This document shows, one piece after another, positions 34,304-41,049 of a DNA stretch of 64,000 nt. A program made the translations under genes and the position numbers. The notes under the pieces were generated by a model, which saw only the letters and a list, made by a program, of their open reading frames with translations, was not told the origin of the DNA and did no database searches. The first letter of the stretch is position 1. The number at the start of each line of letters is the position of its first letter. The stretch covers positions 293,010-357,009 of the forward strand of contig NZ_BSTL01000005.1 in NCBI RefSeq assembly GCF_030269485.1. Reading direction: 5' to 3'. Source of the stretch: Actinoplanes sp. NBRC 103695 (GTDB lineage: Bacteria; Actinomycetota; Actinomycetes; Mycobacteriales; Micromonosporaceae).

Positions 34304-34558
34304 ATGATCAAGCGCAGCAAACTCTTCGGGAACAAGACCCGGGTCACCTTCTGTCTCCCCGCCGACCAGCCCGCCGGAGCGGTCAGCGTGGTCGGCACGT
34401 TCAACGACTGGCAGCCCGGCGAGCACGAGCTCAAGCTCCGCCGCGACGGCACCCGGACGATCAGCCTGCGGCTCGACCCCGGCCGCTACGCCTTCCGTTA
34501 CCTGGGCACCGGCGGCGTGTGGTTCGACGATGAAAACGGCTCCGAGCTGTTGCTTTGA
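34304..34558 (+). CDS. Small stand-alone CBM48/isoamylase N-terminal-like (early set) protein
   Basis: 84 residues only. It forms one beta-sandwich of the E-set/glycogen-binding type: VSVVGTFNDWQPGEHELK, then LRLDPGRYAFRYLGTGGVWFDDENGSE. Related modules are found on glycogen branching enzymes and AMPK beta subunits, where the Trp after N-D binds alpha-glucan. Here no catalytic domain is attached, so it may be a free glucan-binding or regulatory module. TTGGAGGAC precedes ATG 34304 and sets the start. Confidence 0.78.
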   Translation: MIKRSKLFGNKTRVTFCLPADQPAGAVSVVGTFNDWQPGEHELKLRRDGTRTISLRLDPGRYAFRYLGTGGVWFDDENGSELLL

Positions 34559-34594
34559 CGTTATTTCCGGCCTCCGGCGGGCAGGCTGAGGGTT

Positions 34595-35194
34595 ATGACG
34601 AAGCTTGCGGTCATCTACTACTCGTCCACCGGGACCCTGCACGGCATGGCGGAGCGGCTGCGGCAGGCCGGTGAGAAGGCCGGCGCCGAGGTGCGGCTGC
34701 GGCAGGTCGCCGAGCTGGCGCCCGCGGAGGCGATCGCGTCCAACGCGGCGTGGAGTCAGCACTTCGACCGGACCAAGAACGAGCCCAAGGCGTCCGCCGA
34801 CGACGTGGTGTGGGCGGACGCCGTGCTCTTCGGCTCGCCCACCCGGTACGGCAACGTCGCCAGCCAGCTCAAGCAGTTCCTCGACACGCTCGGCCCGCAG
34901 TGGGGCCAGGGGCTGCTCGCCGACAAGGCGTACGCCGGGTTCACCGCGACCATGACCAAGCACGGCGGCCAGGAGTCGACCCTGCTGGCCCTCTACAACT
35001 CGATCTACCACTTCGGCGGGGTCATCGTGCCGCCCGGCTACACCGACCCGGTCAAGTTCGGCGACGGCAATCCGTACGGCGTCTCGCACGTCACCGGCGG
35101 CTCGAACGACGCCCCGCTGACCGACGAGATCCACGCCGCCCTGGACCATCTGGCCGAGCGAATCGTCCGCATCGCCGGTAAACTCAGTGCCTGA
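34595..35194 (+). CDS. wrbA: NAD(P)H:quinone oxidoreductase, WrbA type
   Basis: 199 residues, typical WrbA. The flavodoxin-like FMN loop reads YYSSTGTLHGMAERLR, with the second contact in LFGSPTRYGNVASQLKQFLD and the third in MTKHGGQESTLLALYNSIYHFG. It reduces quinones with two electrons and so limits semiquinone radicals. It stands alone, 36 bp after the small CBM-like gene and possibly co-transcribed with it. Confidence 0.92.
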   Translation: MTKLAVIYYSSTGTLHGMAERLRQAGEKAGAEVRLRQVAELAPAEAIASNAAWSQHFDRTKNEPKASADDVVWADAVLFGSPTRYGNVASQLKQFLDTLGPQWGQGLLADKAYAGFTATMTKHGGQESTLLALYNSIYHFGGVIVPPGYTDPVKFGDGNPYGVSHVTGGSNDAPLTDEIHAALDHLAERIVRIAGKLSA

Positions 35195-35248
35195 CGGCTT
35201 TTCCCCATATCAAGGCGAAAACAGTTCATTTCTGGCTAGCCTGTGGGC

Positions 35249-35482
35249 ATGACTGTTCACGATGGTGCAGAACTGCACAAGCGGGTGGAGCGTTACGAGG
35301 CGGCGGTCGACGAGCTGCGTGCCTCGCACCAGGACATCAAGGACGTGCTGACCGACCAGGTGCTGTTCGAGCGGTGGCGCCAGCTGGGCCTCGAGCTCGG
35401 CTTCTCCGCCACGCCGGCGCCGCCGCGCGAGCACACCCCGGTCAACCAGCAGATCCCGGAGATGAGCGAGGCCTGGAGCTGA
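35249..35482 (+). CDS. Small helical protein of unknown function
   Basis: 77 residues with a predicted helical N-terminal two-thirds (ELHKRVERYEAAVDELRASHQDIKDV has heptad spacing) and a Pro-rich end (ATPAPPREHTPVNQQIPEMSEAWS). I do not recognise the family. ATG 35249 is preferred over GTG 35243. About 160 bp of unassigned DNA follow up to msrB; one frame there reads protein-like (GYRAEMQRKTSARDWVNLCG) but has no good start and may be the remnant of a lost gene. Confidence 0.6.
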   Translation: MTVHDGAELHKRVERYEAAVDELRASHQDIKDVLTDQVLFERWRQLGLELGFSATPAPPREHTPVNQQIPEMSEAWS

Positions 35483-35646
35483 CCTGACGGCTTACGGCTG
35501 GCCGCACGACAGCACCACGCCGGACGGGTACCGCGCCGAGATGCAGCGCAAGACCTCCGCCCGCGACTGGGTGAATCTGTGCGGGTCTCTCCGAGTGCGC
35601 GTTCTTCCTCGATCAGCGAGCCCGGGCAGGCGGGCGTGAGCTCAGG

Positions 35647-36069
35647 TCAGGCCGGGTCCAGCTTGATGGAGATGCTGTTGACGCAGTGCCTGGTGTTCTT
35701 GGCCGTCATCATCTCGCCGCGGAAGACGTGGCCCAGGTGGCTGTCGCAGCGGGCGCAGCGGATCTCGGTGCGGACCATGCCGCCGCTGACGTCGTCGATC
35801 TCCTTGATGGCGCCCGGGATGGCGTCGTCGAAGGACGGCCAGCCGCAGTGGCTGTCGAACTTGTCGTTGCTCTGGTAGAGCTGAGCGCCGCACGCCCGGC
35901 ACTCGTAGGTGCCGGCGGTCTTCGTGTCGACGTACTCGCCGGTCCAGGCGCGCTCGGTGCCGGCCTGGCGCAGCACCCGGAACTCGGCGGGACTGAGGCG
36001 CACGCGCCACTCCGCCTCGGTGGTGGGAAGAGCGGTGGTGGGCAGGGTGGTGGAGTCGTCGGAAGCCAT
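35647..36069 (-). CDS. msrB: Peptide-methionine (R)-S-oxide reductase
   Basis: 140 residues. Two Zn-binding pairs are present (YECRACGAQL and IRCARCDSHLGH), the family motif FDSHCGWPSFDDAI, and the catalytic Cys in RHCVNSISIKLD. It reduces methionine-R-sulfoxide in proteins using thioredoxin. The N-terminal ~20 residues are Thr/Pro-rich and not conserved in the family. In mycobacteria the msrB gene (Rv2674) also lies just beyond hemQ, so this is the far end of the shared core block. Confidence 0.95.
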   Translation of the reverse strand: MASDDSTTLPTTALPTTEAEWRVRLSPAEFRVLRQAGTERAWTGEYVDTKTAGTYECRACGAQLYQSNDKFDSHCGWPSFDDAIPGAIKEIDDVSGGMVRTEIRCARCDSHLGHVFRGEMMTAKNTRHCVNSISIKLDPA

Positions 36070-36136
36070 CTGTCAACCGTACGTCGGTCGCACCGGTCGT
36101 GCGGCGTACGAGGTCTGGCCGGCCGTTGGTCCCCTC

Positions 36137-36589
36137 ATGGAAGCAGCGTTCACGCCCACGTGGCGGCAAGCCCTCCGTCATGGTCTGTCCCTGGGCGGTC
36201 TGGTCGCCCTCGTCGGGGTGACCGGCGCCCTGCTCGCCGGGATGGTCGCGCCGGTGCCGAGTGTGCTGTGGTTCGTGCTGGCGGGCTCCTCGCTGGCCAC
36301 GGGCGCGGCCGGCGGCGTGCTGCTGGGACGGCGCGGCACCCGGATCGACGCCCGCGGCATCCGGACCGCGGCCGGGCATGAGCCGTGGGACCGGGTGGTC
36401 GATCTGAGGGCGGAGCGGCGCGGAGCCCGTACCGTCGTCTCGGTCTATCTGGTCTCGGGCGCGAGCCTGCAGCTCGCCGCGCCCTACAGCGGTGATGGAC
36501 CACTCGCCGAGGACCCGCAATTCGAGCTGAAGGTCTCGGCGCTCTCGCACCTGTGGCGCAGCCATCGCATCGGCGGAGTGCCCTGCTGA
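36137..36589 (+). CDS. Small membrane protein with PH-like C-terminal part
   Basis: 150 residues. Two membrane helices near the N-terminus (LSLGGLVALVGVTGALLAGM and VLWFVLAGSSLATGAAGGVLL) are joined by a short turn. The remaining ~80 residues resemble a bacterial PH-like fold (TRIDARGIRTAAGHEPWDRVVDLRAERR, broken in several strands). The family is not certain and no catalytic residues are seen. It is divergent from msrB with a 67-bp gap. Confidence 0.62.
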   Translation: MEAAFTPTWRQALRHGLSLGGLVALVGVTGALLAGMVAPVPSVLWFVLAGSSLATGAAGGVLLGRRGTRIDARGIRTAAGHEPWDRVVDLRAERRGARTVVSVYLVSGASLQLAAPYSGDGPLAEDPQFELKVSALSHLWRSHRIGGVPC

Positions 36590-36609
36590 AGTCGACTCGC
36601 GGGGGCCGG

Positions 36610-36639
36610 TTGACATCGATCCGGACATTAGTGGTTAAA
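36610..36639 (+). promoter_or_regulatory. Candidate sigma-70-type promoter
   Basis: TTGACA (36610-36615) and GTTAAA (36634-36639) are spaced by 18 bp, 49 bp before the start of the LPLTG-type surface protein gene. The region is markedly AT-richer than its surroundings. Confidence 0.55.
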
Positions 36640-36687
36640 CTCCCCGTGACTGAATCGGACCTACCGCTACAGATCGGACTTTCCCTC

Positions 36688-37230
36688 ATGAGCTTGACGC
36701 GCCGGTTGGCCGCTGGACTGCCCGCGGTCGGCGTCACTGCCCTCGCCGCCCTGGCCTTCGCCGGGTCGCCCGCCCTCGCCACCGGCGACGGCGCGGAGCA
36801 CGCCGCGCGGCCGGCCCTGATGGCCACTCCGTGCAAGAGCGACGCCCGCACCAAGTGCGACCCGAGCGCCGACAGCGACGGATACGGCGGCGGGCAGGCC
36901 GACGACGACGACATCCCGAACGACAACGCGACCTCCTCCGCGGCCGCCGACGACGACCGCGGCAACCCGGGCTACGGCTACGGCTCCGAGAGCCCGAGCG
37001 CCAGCCCGAGCCCGAGCGGCCCGACGCCGAGCGAGACCGTGCCGGCCACCGCCAACACCGTCCCGCCGACCGGCGAGCTGCCCGAGACCGTGCCGCCGAC
37101 CGGTGGCGTCAACGCCGGCACCCTGCCGCTGACCGGCGCCCCGATGGGCTCCGTCATCGGCTTCGGCGCGCTGCTGGTCGCCGGTGGTGGCCTGGCCGTG
37201 TGGTACACGCGCCGCCGTCGTACCGCCTGA
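36688..37230 (+). CDS. Secreted protein with sortase-type LPLTG cell-wall anchor
   Basis: 180 residues. A signal peptide (RRLAAGLPAVGVTALAALAF, cleavage probably after SPALA) leads into an Asp-rich and Pro/Ser/Thr-rich segment (SASPSPSGPTPSETVPATA) with repeated PPTG units. The C-terminus has the sortase layout: LPLTG, a hydrophobic stretch (GSVIGFGALLVAGGGLAVWY) and the basic tail TRRRRTA. It should be linked covalently to peptidoglycan by a sortase that is not in this window. One CxxxxxxxC pair (PCKSDARTKC) may form a disulfide. ATG 36688 is set by the signal peptide. Confidence 0.82.
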   Translation: MSLTRRLAAGLPAVGVTALAALAFAGSPALATGDGAEHAARPALMATPCKSDARTKCDPSADSDGYGGGQADDDDIPNDNATSSAAADDDRGNPGYGYGSESPSASPSPSGPTPSETVPATANTVPPTGELPETVPPTGGVNAGTLPLTGAPMGSVIGFGALLVAGGGLAVWYTRRRRTA

Positions 37231-37260
37231 TCACCGCGTTCCCTTCGCTGCGACCAGAGG

Positions 37261-37292
37261 AGAACCGCCCGGCCCTGTGGCCGGGCGGTTCT
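37261..37292 (+). terminator. 14-bp perfect hairpin terminator
   Basis: AGAACCGCCCGGCC and GGCCGGGCGGTTCT flank the tetraloop CTGT, 30 bp past the stop of the surface-protein gene and 16 bp before the ligD-type gene. Confidence 0.85.
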
Positions 37293-37308
37293 GTCGTAGG
37301 GTCGGCCC

Positions 37309-38337
37309 ATGGCAGCGAAGGCGCAGGCGGAAGAGATCGAGGTGGCCGGGCACGCCGTCCGGCTGACCAGCCCGGACAAGGTGGTCTTCCCTCGTCCCGG
37401 CTACACCAAGCGGGATGTCTTCGAGTACTACCTGTCGGTCGGCGACGGCATCATGCGAGCCCTGGGCAACCGGCCGACGACCCTGCAGCGCTTCCCGGAC
37501 GGCATCGAGGGCGAGATGTTCTTCCAGAAGCGCATCTCCACGCGCGGCGTCCCGCCCTGGATCCAGACGGCGAAGATCAAGTTCCCGTCGATGCGTACGG
37601 CTGACGAGCTCTGCCCCGCCGACCTCGCGCATGTCGCCTGGGCCGCGCAGATGGGCACCGTCGTGTTCCACCCGTGGCCGGTCCGCAGCGACCACACCGA
37701 CAACCCCGACGAGCTGCGCATCGACCTCGACCCGCAGCCCGGCACCGACTTCGGCGACGTCATCGCCACCGCCGGCGTGTTCCGCGAGGTGCTCGCCGAC
37801 CTGGGCTGGACCGGCTTCCCCAAGACGTCCGGTGGCCGAGGCGTGCACGTCTACCTCAGGATCAAACCCGAGTTCACGTTCGTCCAGGTACGCCGCGCGG
37901 CGATCGCCCTGGCCCGCGAGGCGGAACGCCGCCGCCCCGAGCTGATCACCACCAACTGGTGGAAGGAGGAGCGCGGCGAGCGGGTGTTCATCGACTACAA
38001 CCAGATGGCCCGCGACCGCACCATCGCCTGCGCGTACTCACTGCGGGCCAACCCCCGGGCCACCGTCTCGACGCCGGTCACCTGGGACGAGCTCCCCGAC
38101 GTGGAACCGGACGACTTCGACCTGCGCACGGTCCCGAAGCGGATCGCGGAGAAGGGCGACGCTCACGCCACGATCGACGCCGAGGCGTACGACATCACGC
38201 CGCTGCTGGAGTGGTCGGAACGCGACGAGGCCGCCGGCCAGGGCGACATGCCGTATCCGCCCGACCACCCCAAGATGCCGGGCGAGCCGCCCCGGGTCCA
38301 GCCGAGCCGCAAGAACGCGGCCAACTGGACGGAGTGA
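37309..38337 (+). CDS. ligD: LigD-type NHEJ polymerase/primase domain protein
   Basis: 342 residues, the stand-alone archaeo-eukaryotic-primase-type polymerase domain of LigD. Visible are VRLTSPDKVVFPRPGYTK, the metal-binding pair in LRIDLDPQPGTDF, FPKTSGGRGVHVYLRI and RVFIDYNQMARDRTIACAY. It adds nucleotides at double-strand breaks in non-homologous end joining, normally with Ku and an ATP-dependent ligase. The matching ligase gene lies at 42642. No nuclease or ligase domain is fused and no ku gene is present here. A degenerate second copy of residues ~224-262 is found at 51869. Confidence 0.9.
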   Translation: MAAKAQAEEIEVAGHAVRLTSPDKVVFPRPGYTKRDVFEYYLSVGDGIMRALGNRPTTLQRFPDGIEGEMFFQKRISTRGVPPWIQTAKIKFPSMRTADELCPADLAHVAWAAQMGTVVFHPWPVRSDHTDNPDELRIDLDPQPGTDFGDVIATAGVFREVLADLGWTGFPKTSGGRGVHVYLRIKPEFTFVQVRRAAIALAREAERRRPELITTNWWKEERGERVFIDYNQMARDRTIACAYSLRANPRATVSTPVTWDELPDVEPDDFDLRTVPKRIAEKGDAHATIDAEAYDITPLLEWSERDEAAGQGDMPYPPDHPKMPGEPPRVQPSRKNAANWTE

Positions 38338-38347
38338 GCCGGGCGCC

Positions 38348-39052
38348 CTACAGGCTCAGCAGCAGGTCGCGGACCGCGGTGGGCTGGGACAGGAACGGGT
38401 GGTGGCCGACGTCGAGCTCGACGACGTGGCCGGCCCGGCGGGCGAACTCGCGCTGCGCGCGGGCCGGCGTGCCCAGGTCCTGGGCGCACACGAGATAGGT
38501 CGACGGGATGTCCTGCCAGGCGGCCGCGCCCACCGGCTGCTCGGTGACCCGGACGCTCTGGGCGGCGAGATGGTCCGCCGCCCGGGTCCGGATGTCGGCG
38601 TCGCAGTCCTGCAGGAACGTGCCGGCCAGCAGTTCGGGGCGGACCCCGAACGTCCCGGCGGCCGGGTCCACGTCCAGGAACGGGGCGGGGGCGCCGTCGC
38701 TGAAGTCGGCAAGGCTCTGGCCGGGCTCGGGCAGGTAGCTGGAGATCAGCAGCAGGTGGCGTACCGAGCTCACGCCCGCGGCGGCGTCCGCTGTCACGAT
38801 GCCGCCGTAGCTGTGGGCCACCACGACGGTCGGCTCGTCGCCGGCTTGCAGCACCTGCCGGACCGCGGCTACGTCCTCGGGGAGCCCGGGACCGTCGGCG
38901 CCTCCCGGCACGCCGGACTCGCCGCAGCTCGGCAGTGCCGGGGTCACGCTCGGCACGCCTTTCTCCCGCAGGAGCCCGGTCATCCGGTGCCACCACCACG
39001 AACCATCCCGTACGCACGCGCCGTGCACGAACACGATCCTCATCGTCGCCAC
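38348..39052 (-). CDS. Alpha/beta hydrolase (EstC-like)
   Basis: 234 residues. The oxyanion segment IVFVHGACVRDGSWWWHRM, nucleophile elbow AHSYGGIVTADAA and the C-terminal His region (VVELDVGHHPFLSQP) give a complete Ser-Asp-His hydrolase. The substrate is unknown; such proteins are mostly esterases. It is divergent from a tetR gene with a 50-bp gap and converges on the ligD-type gene with 10 bp between stops. A decayed fragment of a very similar gene lies at 51778. Confidence 0.85.
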   Translation of the reverse strand: MATMRIVFVHGACVRDGSWWWHRMTGLLREKGVPSVTPALPSCGESGVPGGADGPGLPEDVAAVRQVLQAGDEPTVVVAHSYGGIVTADAAAGVSSVRHLLLISSYLPEPGQSLADFSDGAPAPFLDVDPAAGTFGVRPELLAGTFLQDCDADIRTRAADHLAAQSVRVTEQPVGAAAWQDIPSTYLVCAQDLGTPARAQREFARRAGHVVELDVGHHPFLSQPTAVRDLLLSL

Positions 39053-39102
39053 CTCCGGATACGACGGTAGACGTAGCGGCAGTTACGTGAAAAAGTGCGC
39101 CG

Positions 39103-39654
39103 GTGGGACGGCGGCCGCAACCCGAGATCAAGGAACGGCTGCTCGACGCCTGCACCGATCACGCGCTCGAACAGGGGCTGCCCGACCGGCTCGAACCGCT
39201 GGCCGCCGCGGCCGGCACCTCGGCGCGCATGCTGATCTACCACTTCGGCACGCGGGACCGGCTGTTGCGTGCCGTGCTGGAGCGGGCCCGGGAACGTCAG
39301 CTCACGGCCTTCGGCGATCTGCTGCGGGTGCGGCCGGGCGAGGCCTACACCGTCACGCTGACGAAGGCCTGGGCCTTCATCACCGGGTCCGAAGGGCAGC
39401 CCTACCTGCGGATGTTCGGGCAGTTTCGGGAGAGCGCGGCGGTGCGGTTGGTGCCCGGCTTCCGCCGGGTGGCGACCACGGACTGGCTCGGGCCGATCGA
39501 GGAGGGACTGCGCGGTATCGGCCGGCCGGAACTGGCCACGCTCGTCCTCGCGGTCATCCGTGGTCTCCTCATGGACCTCGACGCCACCGCCGACAACGCC
39601 CGTACCGACAGGGCGTTCGCGCTTTTCGTCGACACCCTCGATCAGACTCGGTGA
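39103..39654 (+). CDS. TetR-family regulator, divergent from the hydrolase gene
   Basis: 183 residues. HTH at about 10-50 (IKERLLDACTDHALEQG, LAAAAGTSARMLIYHFGTR). The rest is a helical ligand domain ending AFALFVDTLDQTR. It probably represses itself and the hydrolase gene; ACGTA and TACGT (39071-39088) in the 50-bp gap form a weak inverted repeat that could be the site. The GTG start is set by the family N-terminus. Confidence 0.83.
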   Translation: MGRRPQPEIKERLLDACTDHALEQGLPDRLEPLAAAAGTSARMLIYHFGTRDRLLRAVLERARERQLTAFGDLLRVRPGEAYTVTLTKAWAFITGSEGQPYLRMFGQFRESAAVRLVPGFRRVATTDWLGPIEEGLRGIGRPELATLVLAVIRGLLMDLDATADNARTDRAFALFVDTLDQTR

Positions 39655-39715
39655 GAAGGTCAGGCGGTGCGGGCCGGCGGTCGGGTGCGGGCCGACGGTC
39701 AGGTGCGGGTGCGAG

Positions 39716-39967
39716 TCAGGCGGTGCGGCCGCGTGGGCGGCCGCGTGGGCGGTTGCGGGCGGGACCGGACGGGCCGCGGCTGACGGGAGTCGCGGGGCCG
39801 AGCGGCTCGTCGGACAGACGGCGGCCGACCCGGATGAGGGCGTCGCCGATGCGGTGCCGGAGTTCGTGGGGGTCGCGGACCTGGGCGATCAGCCGGGACT
39901 GCTGGGCCTCGCGCAGCAGTTCCTCCCGGCGCAGATCGGCGGCGGTGGTGATCAGGTACGAATCCAT
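39716..39967 (-). CDS. Small basic protein with AT-hook-like C-terminus
   Basis: 83 residues. The N-terminal ~55 residues are helical and charged (ADLRREELLREAQQSRLIAQ, LRHRIGDALIRVGRRL). The end is Pro/Arg/Gly-rich and closes with RNRPRGRPRGRTA, which contains two R-G-R-P-like cores as in AT-hook DNA-binding motifs. I do not recognise a named family. The DNA for this tail is a short G-rich repeat region (GCGTGGGCGGCC units) that also lies just after the upstream tetR gene, so the tail may have grown by slippage. Confidence 0.55.
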   Translation of the reverse strand: MDSYLITTAADLRREELLREAQQSRLIAQVRDPHELRHRIGDALIRVGRRLSDEPLGPATPVSRGPSGPARNRPRGRPRGRTA

Positions 39968-40069
39968 GAATTCGCCTCACCGACTCGGTTCATATCAACT
40001 CGGATCAGGACGACCTGGACTCTACCCAGCGGGGCCGCCGCCGGCTGGCAGTTCACGGTTAACCGGGGC

Positions 40070-40525
40070 TCAGAGGGTGCGCTTCATGCCGACGTGCGTG
40101 GCCGCGAACCCCAGCGACTCGTAGAAGCGGTGCGCCTCGGCCCTGCTCTTGTCGCTGGTCAGCTGGGCGATGGCGGCGCCGCGGGCGCGTCCGCGGTCGA
40201 GGGCCCAGGTCATCATCTGCCGGCCCAGGCCCGCGCCGCGGCGATCGGAACGGACCCGTACCGCCTCGATCGTCATCCGCGCGGCGCCACCCCGGCTCAG
40301 CGACGGCGTGAACGTCAGCTGGAACGTGCCGACGACGTCGTCGCCGGCGCAGGCGACGATCAGCTCGTTGGACGGGTCGGCGTCGATCGCCTCGAAGGCC
40401 GCCCAGTGGGCCGCGTCGACGGACTCCGAGACGGCGCCGTCGCGGGCGCGGCTCACGTCGTCGTCGGCCAGCAGGGCGAGGATCACGGGTACGTCGGAGC
40501 GCTCCGCCGCGCGAAAGGTCAACAC
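40070..40525 (-). CDS. GNAT-family N-acetyltransferase
   Basis: 151 residues. The GNAT core is complete: RAAERSDVPVILALLADDD (strand 1/helix 1), VVGTFQLTFTPSLSRGG, IEAVRVRSDRRGAGLGRQMM (acetyl-CoA pyrophosphate loop, RxxGxG/A) and AHRFYESLGFAATHVGMKR. The substrate is unknown. It is divergent from the K+ channel gene with a 44-bp gap. Confidence 0.88.
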   Translation of the reverse strand: MLTFRAAERSDVPVILALLADDDVSRARDGAVSESVDAAHWAAFEAIDADPSNELIVACAGDDVVGTFQLTFTPSLSRGGAARMTIEAVRVRSDRRGAGLGRQMMTWALDRGRARGAAIAQLTSDKSRAEAHRFYESLGFAATHVGMKRTL

Positions 40526-40569
40526 GCGGCCATCCTGACACGCCTGGTCGGCTGAGCCGGAACGTGGCG

Positions 40570-41049
40570 ATGACCGGGCACGATGGCCGGATGCGAACCG
40601 TGCTGGTGCCCTTTCACAGGGCGTACCGGGGGCTGGTCTGGCTCGCCAACTCGCCCCGGATGCTCATCGTCGCCTACGGGATCCTGATCCTGATATGCGG
40701 CTCGCTCTACCCGCTCTTCGAGGACGACGTCTCGTTCGGGGACGGGATCTGGTGGGCGGTGGTCACCGCGACCACCGTGGGGTACGGCGACATCTCGCCC
40801 GAGTCGTGGCCGGCGCGCCTGATGGCGGCTCTGCTGATCTCGCTCATGGTGCTCGGTGTCGTGCCGCTGATCACGGCGCACTTCGCCAGCAAGCTGATCG
40901 TCGATCAGGACGCGTTCCGGCACGAGGAGCAGGAGGAGCTGAAGAACAACCTGCGCCTGGTGCGGACCCTGCTCGAGGAACTCGCCGAGCGGGGCGGGGT
41001 CACCGTGCCGGACAGCGCTGACCCTCCGCCGGCACCGTCAGGTCGATGA
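40570..41049 (+). CDS. Two-helix K+ channel (ion channel domain)
   Basis: About 159 residues. Helix 1 (MLIVAYGILILICGSLYPL), pore helix and selectivity filter TTVGYGD (68-74), then helix 2 (LMAALLISLMVLGVVPLIT). A cytosolic coiled segment follows (QDAFRHEEQEELKNNLRLVRTLLEEL) and no RCK or cyclic-nucleotide domain. It should form a tetrameric K+-selective channel in the membrane. Starts at 40564, 40570 or 40591 are possible. The coding end runs 50 bp into the end of the convergent peptidase gene. Confidence 0.85.
   Translation: MTGHDGRMRTVLVPFHRAYRGLVWLANSPRMLIVAYGILILICGSLYPLFEDDVSFGDGIWWAVVTATTVGYGDISPESWPARLMAALLISLMVLGVVPLITAHFASKLIVDQDAFRHEEQEELKNNLRLVRTLLEELAERGGVTVPDSADPPPAPSGR

Noticed and set aside
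35483..35646. A small gene with protein-like sequence (GYRAEMQRKTSARDWVNLCG)
   Set aside because: There is no suitable start codon or ribosome-binding site and the protein-like reading changes frame after ~30 codons; at best a remnant, so it is mentioned only with the neighbouring gene.
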